Shown: positions 36,186 through 44,706 of the stretch, piece by piece
Layout of the letters: every line of letters begins with the position of its first letter
Numbering within the stretch: position 1 is the stretch's first letter
NCBI RefSeq assembly: GCF_963675305.1
Contig: NZ_OY776147.1
Span: forward strand, 1,798,001-1,862,000
DNA length: 64,000 nucleotides
DNA from: an uncultured Hyphomonas sp.
Lineage (GTDB): Bacteria > Pseudomonadota > Alphaproteobacteria > Caulobacterales > Hyphomonadaceae
Reading direction: 5' to 3'
Program-made: the position numbers and the translations under genes
Notes under the pieces: model-generated
The model's input: only the letters and a program-made list of their open reading frames with translations
What the model was told of the DNA's origin: nothing
Databases searched by the model: none

Positions 36186-36201
36186 TTCAACGCTTGTTGA
36201 A
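36186..36201. promoter_or_regulatory. Palindromic operator, copy 3 (tetR/hydrolase divergent gap)
   Basis: TTCAACGCTTGTTGAA is the exact reverse complement of the receptor-side copy 1. It lies between the tetR start (36078) and the hydrolase start (36348) and may control both. Confidence 0.75.
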
Positions 36202-36347
36202 TAAATAGAAATACCGATCAGGTATCAAGAAGCCAGGGGAAGAGATGTGAGCGACGCTGTTCGGCCACCTACAGGGCATCCAGCTGATTTGCTGCCATGT
36301 GACTATCGGCAGGCTCAGGGCAGAACGCCCCTGCCGGGGAACCGCCC

Positions 36348-37214
36348 ATGACAGATGACATTTATTACCGCTCTGCGGATGGGTTGAATCTCTATGCGAA
36401 GCGCTACGGCGCAGCAGATGCACCGCTCAGCATACTGTGCATGCACGGCCTGACCCGGAATCACAAGGATTTCGAACCGATGATAGCGGCCCTGCCGGAC
36501 CGCTATCAGTTCATTGCCGTCGATGTGCGAGGCCGCGGCCTTTCAGACCGGGACCCGAACGCAGAGAACTATTCTCCCGCTGTCTATGCCGGCGATATGG
36601 CTGCCTTGCTGGACCATCTGAACCTGACGCGTGTTGCACTCATCGGAACATCGATGGGCGGACTGATGTCCATGATCATGATGAAGACCATGCCGGAACG
36701 CGTCAGCGGCGTTGTCCTGAATGATGTCGGCCCCGTCTTTGAGAAATCAGGACTGGACCGAATCGCCGCCTATACAAGTGACACCGAACCAAAGGCCGGG
36801 TGGGACGACGCGGCCAGATCCGTCGGGGAAGTTCAGGCAGAGATCTTCCCCGACTATGGCCCGGAGCAGTGGATGGCCTTTGCCCGCCGCACCTATCGGG
36901 AACTGGATGACGGACGCGTGGCGCTTGACTACGATCCGGCCATCACCCGCACAGTCGGACAAGTGCGCCCCGGCCTCCTGACACGGATCGCCATGTGGAA
37001 GCTCTACAAGGGAATGTCGAAGGTCCCGCTTCTTCTGATCCGTGGAGAAACATCCGATATCCTATCGGCAAAGACGGCCGCGAAGATGATCAAAAAGCAC
37101 CCTGACGCATCCCTCGTTACCGTTCCCCGCATAGGGCACGCCCCCATTCTCGACGAACCGGAAGCCCTTGAAGGCATCCGGACCTTCCTGGCCAATATAG
37201 AAGCTCGCACATGA
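36348..37214 (+). CDS. Alpha/beta hydrolase
   Basis: A 288-residue single-domain alpha/beta hydrolase. The oxyanion HG is at residues 33-34 (CMHGLTRNHKDFEP), the nucleophile S102 is in LIGTSMGGLMSM, and the His in RIGHAPILDEPEAL near the C-terminus completes the triad. No signal peptide, so cytoplasmic. Its stop overlaps the MFS start by four bases. Together with the regulator and receptor it suggests uptake followed by ester, lactone or C-C bond hydrolysis. The exact reaction cannot be read from the sequence. Confidence 0.88.
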   Translation: MTDDIYYRSADGLNLYAKRYGAADAPLSILCMHGLTRNHKDFEPMIAALPDRYQFIAVDVRGRGLSDRDPNAENYSPAVYAGDMAALLDHLNLTRVALIGTSMGGLMSMIMMKTMPERVSGVVLNDVGPVFEKSGLDRIAAYTSDTEPKAGWDDAARSVGEVQAEIFPDYGPEQWMAFARRTYRELDDGRVALDYDPAITRTVGQVRPGLLTRIAMWKLYKGMSKVPLLLIRGETSDILSAKTAAKMIKKHPDASLVTVPRIGHAPILDEPEALEGIRTFLANIEART

Positions 37215-38500
37215 CCGCTGTCACGCCTACCGCACCCGCAACCGCCATTCCCGGCCGCGCCTGGGTCCTTGCCGTCCTGACGCTGACCTACACGTTCAAT
37301 CATATTGATCGTCAGGTCCTGGTGATCCTGCTGGAGCCGATCAAGGCAGAGCTGAACCTGCGTGACGGGGACCTCGGTATGCTGACCGGCATCGTGTTCG
37401 CCGGCTTTTACGCCACGCTTGGTATTCCGGTGGCGATGTGGGCCGACCGGGGCAACCGCCGGAACATCATTGCGCTCGCCCTGACAATCTGGTCGGCGAT
37501 GACCGCGCTGTCCGGATTGGCCCAGACCTATTGGCAATTGCTGCTGGCGCGCATGGGGGTTGGTGTCGGGGAAGCCGGCGGTACACCGCCTGCGACATCC
37601 ATGATCGCAGACCTTTACCCGCCAAAGGAACGCGCCACAGCGATGGGCATTTACACGACCGGCATTGGCCTCGGCGTGATGGCTGGCTTCGCCCTTGGCG
37701 GAATCATCTACGAACATTTTGGCTGGCGCGCCGCTTTCTTCGTGGCCGGGGTTCCTGGCTTGTTGCTGGCATTACTTGTCCGCTTCACGGTGAAAGAGCC
37801 TGCGCGTGGCCTAGCCGACCAGCAGCAGGTTGAGGGGGATGCGCCGTCATTCCCGGAAACGATCCGCTTTATCCTTGGTCAGTCGTCTTACCTCTGGCTG
37901 CTGGCCGGATGCCTCCTGATCTGTATTTCCTCGAATGCGTTTCTCGTGTTCACCTCGGGCCACCTGCAGCGCACTTATGGCCTGACCCCCGGCGAAGTGT
38001 CCTTGCCACTCGGCGTGCTCATTGGCGGTGTCGGCAGCGTAGGCGCTGTTGTACTGGGCGCAGTTTGCGACCGCCTGTCCGCAAAGGATATGCGCTGGCG
38101 GCCGCTGATGATTGCGATCTGCGCAGGCCTTGCCCTGCCGTTCGCCTGGATGTTCCTGCATGCCCCGAACGTCTGGGCAGCCTATGCGTGGAACCTGGTT
38201 CCGGCTTTCATCGGTCTGATTTATGCGAGTATCGCCTACACCGCGTCACAGGAACTGGTTCAGGTCCGCATGCGGTCTTTCGCATCAGCCTTCATGTTGT
38301 TCTGCCTGACGCTCATCGGTATCGGCGGTGGGCCCTGGATCGCAGGCGAGCTCAGCGATTATTTTGCGGCGCAAGGCGCACACAATTCTCTCGCGAGATC
38401 CCTGGAAATGATGCTGATGTTCAATCTTGCATCCATCGCCTGCCTGCTCATGGCCACCCGCAACTACCGCCGCGACGCTGCGCGCGCCGCAGCAGCGTGA
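37211..38500 (+). CDS. MFS transporter (spinster-like)
   Basis: A 429-residue inner-membrane permease with about 12 hydrophobic segments. The N-terminus has TYTFNHIDRQVLVILLEPIK, and the loop 2-3 motif is GIPVAMWADRGNRRNIIALAL, both typical of the spinster-like MFS group found beside alphaproteobacterial TonB receptors. GVGVGEAGGTPPATSMIADLYPPKERATAMG is a second family block. Co-translated with the hydrolase (ATGA). Likely imports from the periplasm the substrate that the TonB receptor brings across the outer membrane, or exports a product. Confidence 0.88.
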   Translation: MTAVTPTAPATAIPGRAWVLAVLTLTYTFNHIDRQVLVILLEPIKAELNLRDGDLGMLTGIVFAGFYATLGIPVAMWADRGNRRNIIALALTIWSAMTALSGLAQTYWQLLLARMGVGVGEAGGTPPATSMIADLYPPKERATAMGIYTTGIGLGVMAGFALGGIIYEHFGWRAAFFVAGVPGLLLALLVRFTVKEPARGLADQQQVEGDAPSFPETIRFILGQSSYLWLLAGCLLICISSNAFLVFTSGHLQRTYGLTPGEVSLPLGVLIGGVGSVGAVVLGAVCDRLSAKDMRWRPLMIAICAGLALPFAWMFLHAPNVWAAYAWNLVPAFIGLIYASIAYTASQELVQVRMRSFASAFMLFCLTLIGIGGGPWIAGELSDYFAAQGAHNSLARSLEMMLMFNLASIACLLMATRNYRRDAARAAAA

Positions 38501-38522
38501 CGCGCCAGATGGCTTCACCCCT

Positions 38523-38987
38523 CTAAAGCAAAAAAGTCCGCAGCTGGGCTAACCAGACCAGTGCGATGCCAATCGCCAGGAAAGGGCCAAACGGCATCAG
38601 TCCGGAGGGTTTACGTCTGGCCAGCATGAGGGCACCCGCAAACAACAGGCCTGAACTGCTCGCGATCAGCACGATCCAGGGAAGGCCAATCCAGCCACAC
38701 CATGCGCCACCGGCGGCGAGCAATTTTGCATCGCCCCGGCCCAACCCGTCACTACCGCGTAAAGCGCGGTATCCCTTTTCCACCGCAAAGAAAAAGAGAT
38801 AACCCGCAAGGGCGCCGATTATGGCGGCCCAGACACTCCCGGTAAAATACCAGAACTGAACGATGCCCGCGCCAATCAAAGGAAGGGTCAGAACATCCGG
38901 CAAGCGCATGGTTCGCAAATCGATCCATGAAAGTGCGGCCAATGCCGGCAACAGAACAATGGCCCAAAGCAGCACGTCAATGTTCAT
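38523..38987 (-). CDS. Prepilin peptidase (A24, short form)
   Basis: A 154-residue membrane aspartic protease that cleaves type IV prepilin-like leaders. The two catalytic aspartates are D23 (WIDLRTMRLPD) and D86 in GLGRGDAKL, the GxGD motif. It lacks the N-terminal methyltransferase half of full PilD/GspO. Starting at 38987 (GGGAAAG before it) keeps the usual N-terminus; an upstream in-frame ATG at 39086 is unlikely. It lies on the same strand, about 1.5 kb after the last T2SS gene, and is the obvious processor for GspG, H, I, J and K; it could also serve other pilins. Confidence 0.88.
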   Translation of the reverse strand: MNIDVLLWAIVLLPALAALSWIDLRTMRLPDVLTLPLIGAGIVQFWYFTGSVWAAIIGALAGYLFFFAVEKGYRALRGSDGLGRGDAKLLAAGGAWCGWIGLPWIVLIASSSGLLFAGALMLARRKPSGLMPFGPFLAIGIALVWLAQLRTFLL

Positions 38988-39045
38988 GATGATGCTTTCC
39001 CTTCCCGGCCCCGCCGTCACCGCCTTAGCATAGAAGGAACACCCC

Positions 39046-39078
39046 AAAACGAAAACGCCCGGGCACATAGCCCGGGCG
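39046..39078 (-). terminator. Terminator between the CAP-domain gene and the prepilin peptidase gene
   Basis: CGCCCGGG/CCCGGGCG forms an eight-base-pair perfect stem (39056-39063 and 39071-39078); read on the minus strand it is followed by TTTTCGTTTT. It closes the CAP gene transcript. Confidence 0.78.
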
Positions 39079-39102
39079 AATTGCAAAATGCTCTGATCCC
39101 TC

Positions 39103-39921
39103 TCAGAGAGACGACGAAATCGCCGGACCTTTCAGGGTGTAGACATCATTGCCCAACGCCACATCCATTTGCAGGAAGCCTTCCTCCATCGAAGGAATGG
39201 AAGCAGGAAGCTTGTCTCCGATGCCGCGCATCAGCGTTGTTCCATTTGCTGAGACGACCGACCAGCCGACCGGCTCGAATTGCTCGCTGTAGTCTGCGGT
39301 CAGTTTGGCACGAGCCGCGGCAACAGTCGGCATCGGCGCGTCCAGACGCCCGTCAATCCGGGCGAACAGTTCCACGACATACACCATGCCATTGGCTTCG
39401 ATGGCAGCAACACCCATATGGTCGAACGCGTTACGCTTGAAGTTTTCGGCATTCGCCTTGTCGGCCATCATAACCTTCTGAATGTCTTCGGCGGACGTAC
39501 CCGCCTTGACGACGACCACATTGGCACCAAAGGCACCGATCAGACCGCTGCGCTCCATCATCCGCACACGGTCCAGGTGTGTCCGGCCTTCCAGGTCTTC
39601 ATGAGCTGCGTAGCCGCGCACTGCCATGTCATAGGCATGAAGACGGGCCGCATCCATCAGCGAGCTGAGCGATTCCAGCTCAGACGCCCCGTGCTCAGCA
39701 CGCTGTTCGCCCGCAAGGCGCAACAGCTGGTTTGCCGCAGCCGAGTCCGTCTTGATGCCGTCGATGCCTTGAAGACAGGCATTGGCTTCTTTCTGGAACG
39801 CCGTCGGCGAAATCCCATAACCATCGGACAGGTCACAGGCAGGATCTGCAAAGGCGGGCCCGCTCAGAGCCGCAAGGGCTAGCGCCGAAACGGACAGAAA
39901 TTTGTATGTGCTTCGTAACAT
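39103..39921 (-). CDS. Secreted CAP-superfamily protein
   Basis: A 272-residue protein (start ATG 39921; a GTG at 39930 is also in frame). The N-terminus is a signal peptide cleaved after AFA. Residues about 60-165 match the CAP (SCP/PR-1) pattern: LRLAGEQRAEHGASELESL, MDAARLHAYDMAVRGYAAHEDLEGR and NVVVVKAGTSAEDI, DHMGVAAIEANGMVYVVELFA. The His of the family is in YAAHEDLEG. Bacterial CAP proteins are envelope or secreted factors, and their substrate is rarely known. It lies just beyond the T2SS genes and could be a T2SS client (inference). It has its own promoter-like region and terminator. Confidence 0.72.
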   Translation of the reverse strand: MLRSTYKFLSVSALALAALSGPAFADPACDLSDGYGISPTAFQKEANACLQGIDGIKTDSAAANQLLRLAGEQRAEHGASELESLSSLMDAARLHAYDMAVRGYAAHEDLEGRTHLDRVRMMERSGLIGAFGANVVVVKAGTSAEDIQKVMMADKANAENFKRNAFDHMGVAAIEANGMVYVVELFARIDGRLDAPMPTVAAARAKLTADYSEQFEPVGWSVVSANGTTLMRGIGDKLPASIPSMEEGFLQMDVALGNDVYTLKGPAISSSL

Positions 39922-39925
39922 AACT

Positions 39926-39958
39926 GTCACACTACGCTGTGTGACGATTATGTGTCAA
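39926..39958 (-). promoter_or_regulatory. Candidate promoter with overlapping inverted repeat before the CAP gene
   Basis: On the minus strand TTGACA (39958-39953) is 18 bases before TAGTGT, a plausible -35/-10 pair. A seven-base inverted repeat, GTCACAC-n6-GTGTGAC (39926-39945), covers the -10 region and stops close to the ATG, where a repressor would block transcription. Confidence 0.45.
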
Positions 39959-40017
39959 TTACGTACAATATTGAGTATTTTTTATGTATCGCAGCAATTA
40001 CTACAGGACACAATAGG

Positions 40018-40491
40018 TCATTCAGGCTGGCAAGCGGTCAATCCTGTAAGCGGCGTTATGATTTCCCAGCCCTGAACATCCTGTGAAATCATGCGGGCGA
40101 GCGGCACTCTGCGCCCTCCATCGATCTCCTCACCCGGCGACAGGGTCAAAGAGACAGGTCGGGAATCTGCGCTGCGAAGAGTCATTCGCGTGAGGAACTG
40201 CCCGAAAATATCGCCGCTCTGCGACTCAACCCCCATTGTCTGTTCCTGCCCCTCGAACACCACTTCCGCGGTATCGGTACCGGCAACATGGAAAAACACA
40301 AAGTGACGGGGTTCATCGCGCGACCAGAGGAACAGGCCGCAGGTTCCCGGTTCAAGTGTCTGGGCCGGCAGCGAATTCGTTGCCACGACATCGGCCGCCG
40401 GGCCTGCGGCATTCCTGTTCGCCGGCACGGAGGTGTCTGACGACGCACAGGCACATACAAACACCAGACTGCAAACCAAAGCTCGAAACAT
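40018..40491 (-). CDS. Small lipoprotein at the end of the T2SS operon (candidate pilotin-like)
   Basis: A 157-residue protein whose ATG overlaps the gspN stop by one base (TGATG), so it is part of the T2SS operon. It has a short signal peptide with lipobox VCAC, then a beta-rich domain (CGLFLWSRDEPRHFVFF, TAEVVFEGQEQ, RPVSLTLSPGEE) and a final LTACQPE that could pair with the CGLF cysteine. I do not recognise a family. Outer-membrane lipoproteins at such positions are often pilotins that carry GspD to the outer membrane, but the size and fold do not match a known GspS, so this is only a candidate. Confidence 0.62.
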   Translation of the reverse strand: MFRALVCSLVFVCACASSDTSVPANRNAAGPAADVVATNSLPAQTLEPGTCGLFLWSRDEPRHFVFFHVAGTDTAEVVFEGQEQTMGVESQSGDIFGQFLTRMTLRSADSRPVSLTLSPGEEIDGGRRVPLARMISQDVQGWEIITPLTGLTACQPE

Positions 40492-41231
40492 CACTGGCTT
40501 CTCTCCCCTTGCCCATTCTCTTGCGTGTAGACAAACCGTCCCGCTTCGTTGGTAAACCCGGCCATTAGCAGAGCACTCGCCTGATCCTCCGGCACATCCC
40601 ATAGTTCCAGTCGGCCGCCACCATTAAGATAGGCGTTCGCCGAAATCTGCGTGCCGTCGGCGGCCCGGCCCTCCATGGAAATGGCCAACTGCCCCTGGTC
40701 ACATGATAGCGTACCGGTCAATTCCGGCCAGGTCGCTCCGTAAACGGCTGATATGCGCGACAACGCATCGGTTGTGGCATGTCCACTTGCCTCCCGGCAC
40801 CCTGTTCGCGCGGCATCAATTGAAACATCTGTCAGGCGCAATGAAACATCCTGCGCAGGAAAAGAGGATGAAATACGTGTCGCATCGAAAGTCAGCGCAG
40901 CCTGCCCTTTGCGGATTCGGATGCCATTGGATGCCAGGCCGGCCAGTGCGTTGCCCCGCCGGTAGGGACCTCTCCAGCGGACCATATGGCCAGGCTCCCC
41001 CTTCAGGACACGAAGCAGACTGAAGTCACCCTCCACAGCCCCTGCCACATCCCCCTGAACAACAAGCCCCGTAACTTGGCCATGCCAGACCGTGCCGCGC
41101 GCTTGCTGCCAGCCGATGCCCTGCTGAACAAGGCCCGACTGCCTCAGTGCGAACAAGAGCGGGATGTTGGCGACCAGCGCACAAGCGAACACACCGACAA
41201 ACGCCGTGGAAAGCAGCAGCTTTTTTCCCAT
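40491..41231 (-). CDS. gspN: Type II secretion protein N
   Basis: A 246-residue GspN. One N-terminal membrane segment (LLLSTAFVGVFACALVANIPLLFAL, about residues 5-29) anchors a periplasmic beta-rich domain with the family blocks GTVWHGQVTGL and ELTGTLSCDQGQLAISMEG. GspN is found in only some T2SS, where it is thought to help assembly; it is a membrane-to-periplasm piece. The stop of gspM overlaps its start by one base. Confidence 0.85.
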   Translation of the reverse strand: MGKKLLLSTAFVGVFACALVANIPLLFALRQSGLVQQGIGWQQARGTVWHGQVTGLVVQGDVAGAVEGDFSLLRVLKGEPGHMVRWRGPYRRGNALAGLASNGIRIRKGQAALTFDATRISSSFPAQDVSLRLTDVSIDAARTGCREASGHATTDALSRISAVYGATWPELTGTLSCDQGQLAISMEGRAADGTQISANAYLNGGGRLELWDVPEDQASALLMAGFTNEAGRFVYTQENGQGERSQ

Positions 41232-41704
41232 CAGGAACCGCCTCCACCAAATTCGAAACTTGCCCGCACCGTCCCCGACGCATCGGCAAAAACCGACGCC
41301 TGCGCCGGCTGCGCGCCCAGCTGACGCTCAGCCATTTCCAACCAGGAAAACAGCGACTGTACAGACGCCTGATCAAACTGAATGATAATCGCGCCGCGCT
41401 CATTTGTCTGAAGGCGTGAAACGGCAAGACCGCGCTGGCTGGCAAGATCGACCAGACGCGCCCTCAGATCCTCACCAGAAACCGACATCGCCGGCAGGTC
41501 ACGGCCGCCGCCAACGACAGGCCGTGCCGCCACAACGGCATCCAGCGTGCGGGATGCAACCGCCAGGGACGCTTCGGCGCTCTCCCTGGCCGCCAGCAAC
41601 GGACGCACGATCAGGACATTCGCCAGCAGAGCCGTTGCCAAAAGTCCGGCAAACAGGATCAGAAGACGCTCCCGCACCGACCGGGTGGACCAGTATTCCA
41701 TCAT
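41231..41704 (-). CDS. gspM: Type II secretion protein M
   Basis: A 157-residue inner-membrane platform protein: short cytoplasmic head (YWSTRSVRERLLI), one transmembrane segment near residues 14-34, and a ferredoxin-like periplasmic domain ending QSLFSWLEMAERQLG...VRASFEF. It binds GspL and supports the assembly platform. Its ATG overlaps the gspL stop by four bases (ATGA). Confidence 0.88.
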   Translation of the reverse strand: MMEYWSTRSVRERLLILFAGLLATALLANVLIVRPLLAARESAEASLAVASRTLDAVVAARPVVGGGRDLPAMSVSGEDLRARLVDLASQRGLAVSRLQTNERGAIIIQFDQASVQSLFSWLEMAERQLGAQPAQASVFADASGTVRASFEFGGGGS

Positions 41705-42804
41705 GACGGCAACTCCAGGATCAGATCGCCCACGACACGGCCATCCTCGACCCGGGCGTCTCCGAGGCGAACGGCCAGCCCTCCGGACTCGATAGAGGAT
41801 TTCAGAGCCTCGTCATCACCGAAAGCGCTATAGATCAGTTTGGCCTGCAGCTGGCCGCTGCCGGCATCGTAGCGAAGGCTTGAAAGCTGGGTTCCTTCGG
41901 TCTGACCCAGCGCCGCATACAGGACGCCCGTCATCTGCCTGAAACTGACTGCCCGCCCTTCTGGTCCTCCAGACCGCTGCCGGACGGCCGTCAGAATGTT
42001 TGACGGAACAGGCTCACCCGGGAAAAGGGCTGTAAAATTATCGCGCGTTTGCTGCGTTAGCTCTGCTTCCAGCCGCTTCATCGTCTGAATACTGGCAAAT
42101 GTGTAGAGGCCCCAGACAACCGCCAGGGCCGCCGCCAGCCCCGCTAGCAGGCGGAAACGCCTGAAGTCCACCGGAAGTTCAGCCTTTCGCGCAAATTCCG
42201 CCTGGCGCAAATCAATCCCGGTTTCGCCGGACGCAGCATATCCTGCCAACAGAAGCAGCGCGTCGTCGGGCACTTCAACCGCCTGGCCTGCCTTGTCCAG
42301 AAGCACCGAAACAAGTTCTTCGGGGAGGGATTTATCGATGGCGAGTCTCACGCCCCCGGCGGCGGCGATAATGTGCTGGCCAATATCCTGCGGAGCTGAG
42401 CCCTCTGGCAGCAAAGTCACATCCGGAACGAGACGGGCATCCTCCAGCCCCGCCTCTGCCAAGCGCAACATCCACGCGTCCATGACAGCTTTTGCCACGA
42501 GACAGGCATCGGCCTGCTCACCGCTTTTCTTGCGCGGGTCAATCGCGACATGCAAAGTTTCGACCGGGACAGAGACATCATCCTCGACCGCAAAGCGGGC
42601 CGCACGCAGCCAGTCTGCGCGCCGTGTGCCCACCAGCCTTACCTGCGCCAACGCCACTTCGGTCGCCGGCACAATGATGGTCACCTCATCGGAACCGGAC
42701 GGCATGACGTCTGGCCGCTCCACAGCGACGCGTCCTTGCTCAACCGCCACAAATCGCCAGCTCTCGCCTGGCGCTGGAAGCAAGCCAACAAAATGCCGGG
42801 CCAT
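41701..42804 (-). CDS. gspL: Type II secretion protein L
   Basis: A 367-residue inner-membrane protein that recruits the ATPase GspE. The N-terminal 200 residues form the actin-like cytoplasmic domain (TIIVPATEVALAQVRL, RAARFAVEDDV), one transmembrane segment is near residues 220-236 (LLAGLAAALAVVWGLYTFA), and the C-terminal periplasmic domain pairs with GspM. One-base overlap with gspK's stop. Confidence 0.88.
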   Translation of the reverse strand: MARHFVGLLPAPGESWRFVAVEQGRVAVERPDVMPSGSDEVTIIVPATEVALAQVRLVGTRRADWLRAARFAVEDDVSVPVETLHVAIDPRKKSGEQADACLVAKAVMDAWMLRLAEAGLEDARLVPDVTLLPEGSAPQDIGQHIIAAAGGVRLAIDKSLPEELVSVLLDKAGQAVEVPDDALLLLAGYAASGETGIDLRQAEFARKAELPVDFRRFRLLAGLAAALAVVWGLYTFASIQTMKRLEAELTQQTRDNFTALFPGEPVPSNILTAVRQRSGGPEGRAVSFRQMTGVLYAALGQTEGTQLSSLRYDAGSGQLQAKLIYSAFGDDEALKSSIESGGLAVRLGDARVEDGRVVGDLILELPS

Positions 42805-43784
42805 CAGAATTCCCTCCGCACCAGAGATATGAGCGCGACATCGCCGCTTTCTGCGCGCTGATAAAGCGCCTGGTACCCAGTGACCAGATCACCGGTGCCA
42901 ATATCCATATCAGCCGCCAGGAAGCTGGACTTGATCGACAGAGCCGCTTCGTTGCGCGCATCCGGAGCAATCCGGTTCACGACGTCTTCTGCCAGAAAAT
43001 CATCCACTTTCAGCCATCCCCCAGTTGGGCGGGATTCGATCAGAGACCGGGCGGCATCCTCAGTCAGCTCGCCCGAAAACAGCGACACCAGAAGCGGCGC
43101 CTGTGCTGGCATGAGCGTATTTATGTTGAGGACAGACTGTTCCCGGCCGGGACGAAGGCATAGAAGCCCCTCCACCCGCGACCTGACATCTGGATCGAAA
43201 CCCGCAACCGATCTCAATTCGCTTATACTGCGCAGCTGCGTATTCGCGGCGCGATACGGTTCGGCTTGAGAGGCGTAGTATCCATCCTCGGCACCATAGG
43301 TGCGTGAGGAAAAGTCTGCATCCACCCAATCCGCCAGCTTCTGACCGAGAGACTGGGCTTCCGCATTGTTCAGTCCGGCCGCCACCAACAATGTTTCAAA
43401 CGGCGCCAGCGCGTTTTCACTCACACCGCCATCTCCGGCCTCATCAATGAGGGCATTCAGATTGAAGCAGTTCGAAGCTTCCTGTGCCTGCAGCACAACC
43501 ATGCCTCTGCCTGCAGGCAAGGTCACCGGATTGGAAAGAAGGTCTGACTCCAGGTTCAAAACGCCTTCGGTCACTTTCATCAAATCTGTCAGGCGGGACG
43601 CAGCCGCATTTGCCGCCCCGCGCGCGACCCAGAAAGTTTCAGCGCGCGAATTGGAAGACTTCGCTATAAGGACAGCACGCGCCAGCGCATCCGTCGCAGC
43701 AATGGCAGCGGCGGACATCAGCATGACGATGACCAGTACCGAAAGCAGGCTTGCGCCTGTTTCTTTGTCAGTTCGCACGCTCAT
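42804..43784 (-). CDS. gspK: Type II secretion minor pseudopilin K
   Basis: A 326-residue tip pseudopilin. The leader ends in G with cleavage before ASLLSVLVIVMLMSA; the usual glutamate at mature position 5 is absent, as is normal for GspK. The large soluble part contains SNCFNLNALIDE, LGQKLADWVDAD and the two SPAR/helical domains seen in this family. It caps the pseudopilus with GspI and GspJ. Overlaps gspJ by four bases. Confidence 0.9.
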   Translation of the reverse strand: MSVRTDKETGASLLSVLVIVMLMSAAAIAATDALARAVLIAKSSNSRAETFWVARGAANAAASRLTDLMKVTEGVLNLESDLLSNPVTLPAGRGMVVLQAQEASNCFNLNALIDEAGDGGVSENALAPFETLLVAAGLNNAEAQSLGQKLADWVDADFSSRTYGAEDGYYASQAEPYRAANTQLRSISELRSVAGFDPDVRSRVEGLLCLRPGREQSVLNINTLMPAQAPLLVSLFSGELTEDAARSLIESRPTGGWLKVDDFLAEDVVNRIAPDARNEAALSIKSSFLAADMDIGTGDLVTGYQALYQRAESGDVALISLVRREF

Positions 43785-44347
43785 CCGCCCCCTCCCATAA
43801 TGAAGAGCTGGGTCAGCACGTCCTTGTCTGAATATTCGAACTTCAGTTCGATTGCTTCGGGCATGTCCTCAGAACCGGCATTCCATTCTGGCAGCCAGTC
43901 CCGCCCATTGAAATAACGTGCTGTCATGCGGTCTACGCCGGCTGCCAGTACGCGCTCCACATAAGGTGTCTCAGAAGAGGGATCAGGTCTCAACCAGGCG
44001 CGGCGGACCAATTCGCCGTTCCGAAATGCGTATTCGATCGCGAGGAGACTGGACCGGGTATCGTCCGGAGCCGGATGGCTCCAGCCATCACGGACCAATG
44101 CGAGAAACGAACCTGATGTGTAGCCAGGGCGCTCCGTTTTCCCAGCCAGGGAAATGGTATTGGCAAAATCATCCCGCATCAGCGTGTGCGCCAGGTCCGC
44201 ACTGCTGACAGCCTCTGTGGTCTGACCCAGCCGATCCGACGCCCTGACTGTTCCAATCAGAAGCGTTGAGCCTGCAATGGCAATCATCGACGTCAGCGCC
44301 AGCGCGACAAGCATTTCGATCAGGGTAAATCCGGCATCGCGGCTCAT
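43781..44347 (-). CDS. gspJ: Type II secretion minor pseudopilin J
   Basis: A 188-residue pseudopilin with cleavage site AG/FTLIEMLVALALTSM at residues 5-20 and Glu5 present. The body has the GspJ blocks SADLAHTLMRDDFAN and AIEYAFRNGELVRRAWLRP. It forms the tip complex with GspI and GspK. Overlaps gspI by four bases. Confidence 0.9.
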   Translation of the reverse strand: MSRDAGFTLIEMLVALALTSMIAIAGSTLLIGTVRASDRLGQTTEAVSSADLAHTLMRDDFANTISLAGKTERPGYTSGSFLALVRDGWSHPAPDDTRSSLLAIEYAFRNGELVRRAWLRPDPSSETPYVERVLAAGVDRMTARYFNGRDWLPEWNAGSEDMPEAIELKFEYSDKDVLTQLFIMGGGG

Positions 44348-44706
44348 GGCGCCACCCTTACCAGCGTATCGCGAGTGGCCAGTTGCTGCCCCGTCGATGC
44401 GTCGCTCACCGTCACGCGGACGCCTGCCAAGCCTTCAGGTTCGCGGACTTCTATCTGGCGAACCCATTCGAAACTCTGACCGCGCTGTTCGCTCTGACCT
44501 GACATGGAACCCGCGCGCAGAACCGCCGGATCGGCCACCGCCTCGACAAGTCGGTTGTCTGCCTCAATGGCGGCGAGCGCGAGACTACGCGTGTGCCGTG
44601 CATTCGCAGTCGTTTCATTCACAAGGTGAGCAAGCCCGATCGCCGCTGTGGAAAACACCATCAGCGCCACCATCACCTCGGCAAGGGTGAAGCCGCGGTC
44701 GTTCAT
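44344..44706 (-). CDS. gspI: Type II secretion minor pseudopilin I
   Basis: A 120-residue pseudopilin with RG/FTLAEVMVALMVFSTAAIGL at the N-terminus and a short globular domain with LALAAIEADNRLVEA, the GspI pattern. Nucleator of the pseudopilus tip. Four-base overlap with gspH. Confidence 0.9.
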   Translation of the reverse strand: MNDRGFTLAEVMVALMVFSTAAIGLAHLVNETTANARHTRSLALAAIEADNRLVEAVADPAVLRAGSMSGQSEQRGQSFEWVRQIEVREPEGLAGVRVTVSDASTGQQLATRDTLVRVAP

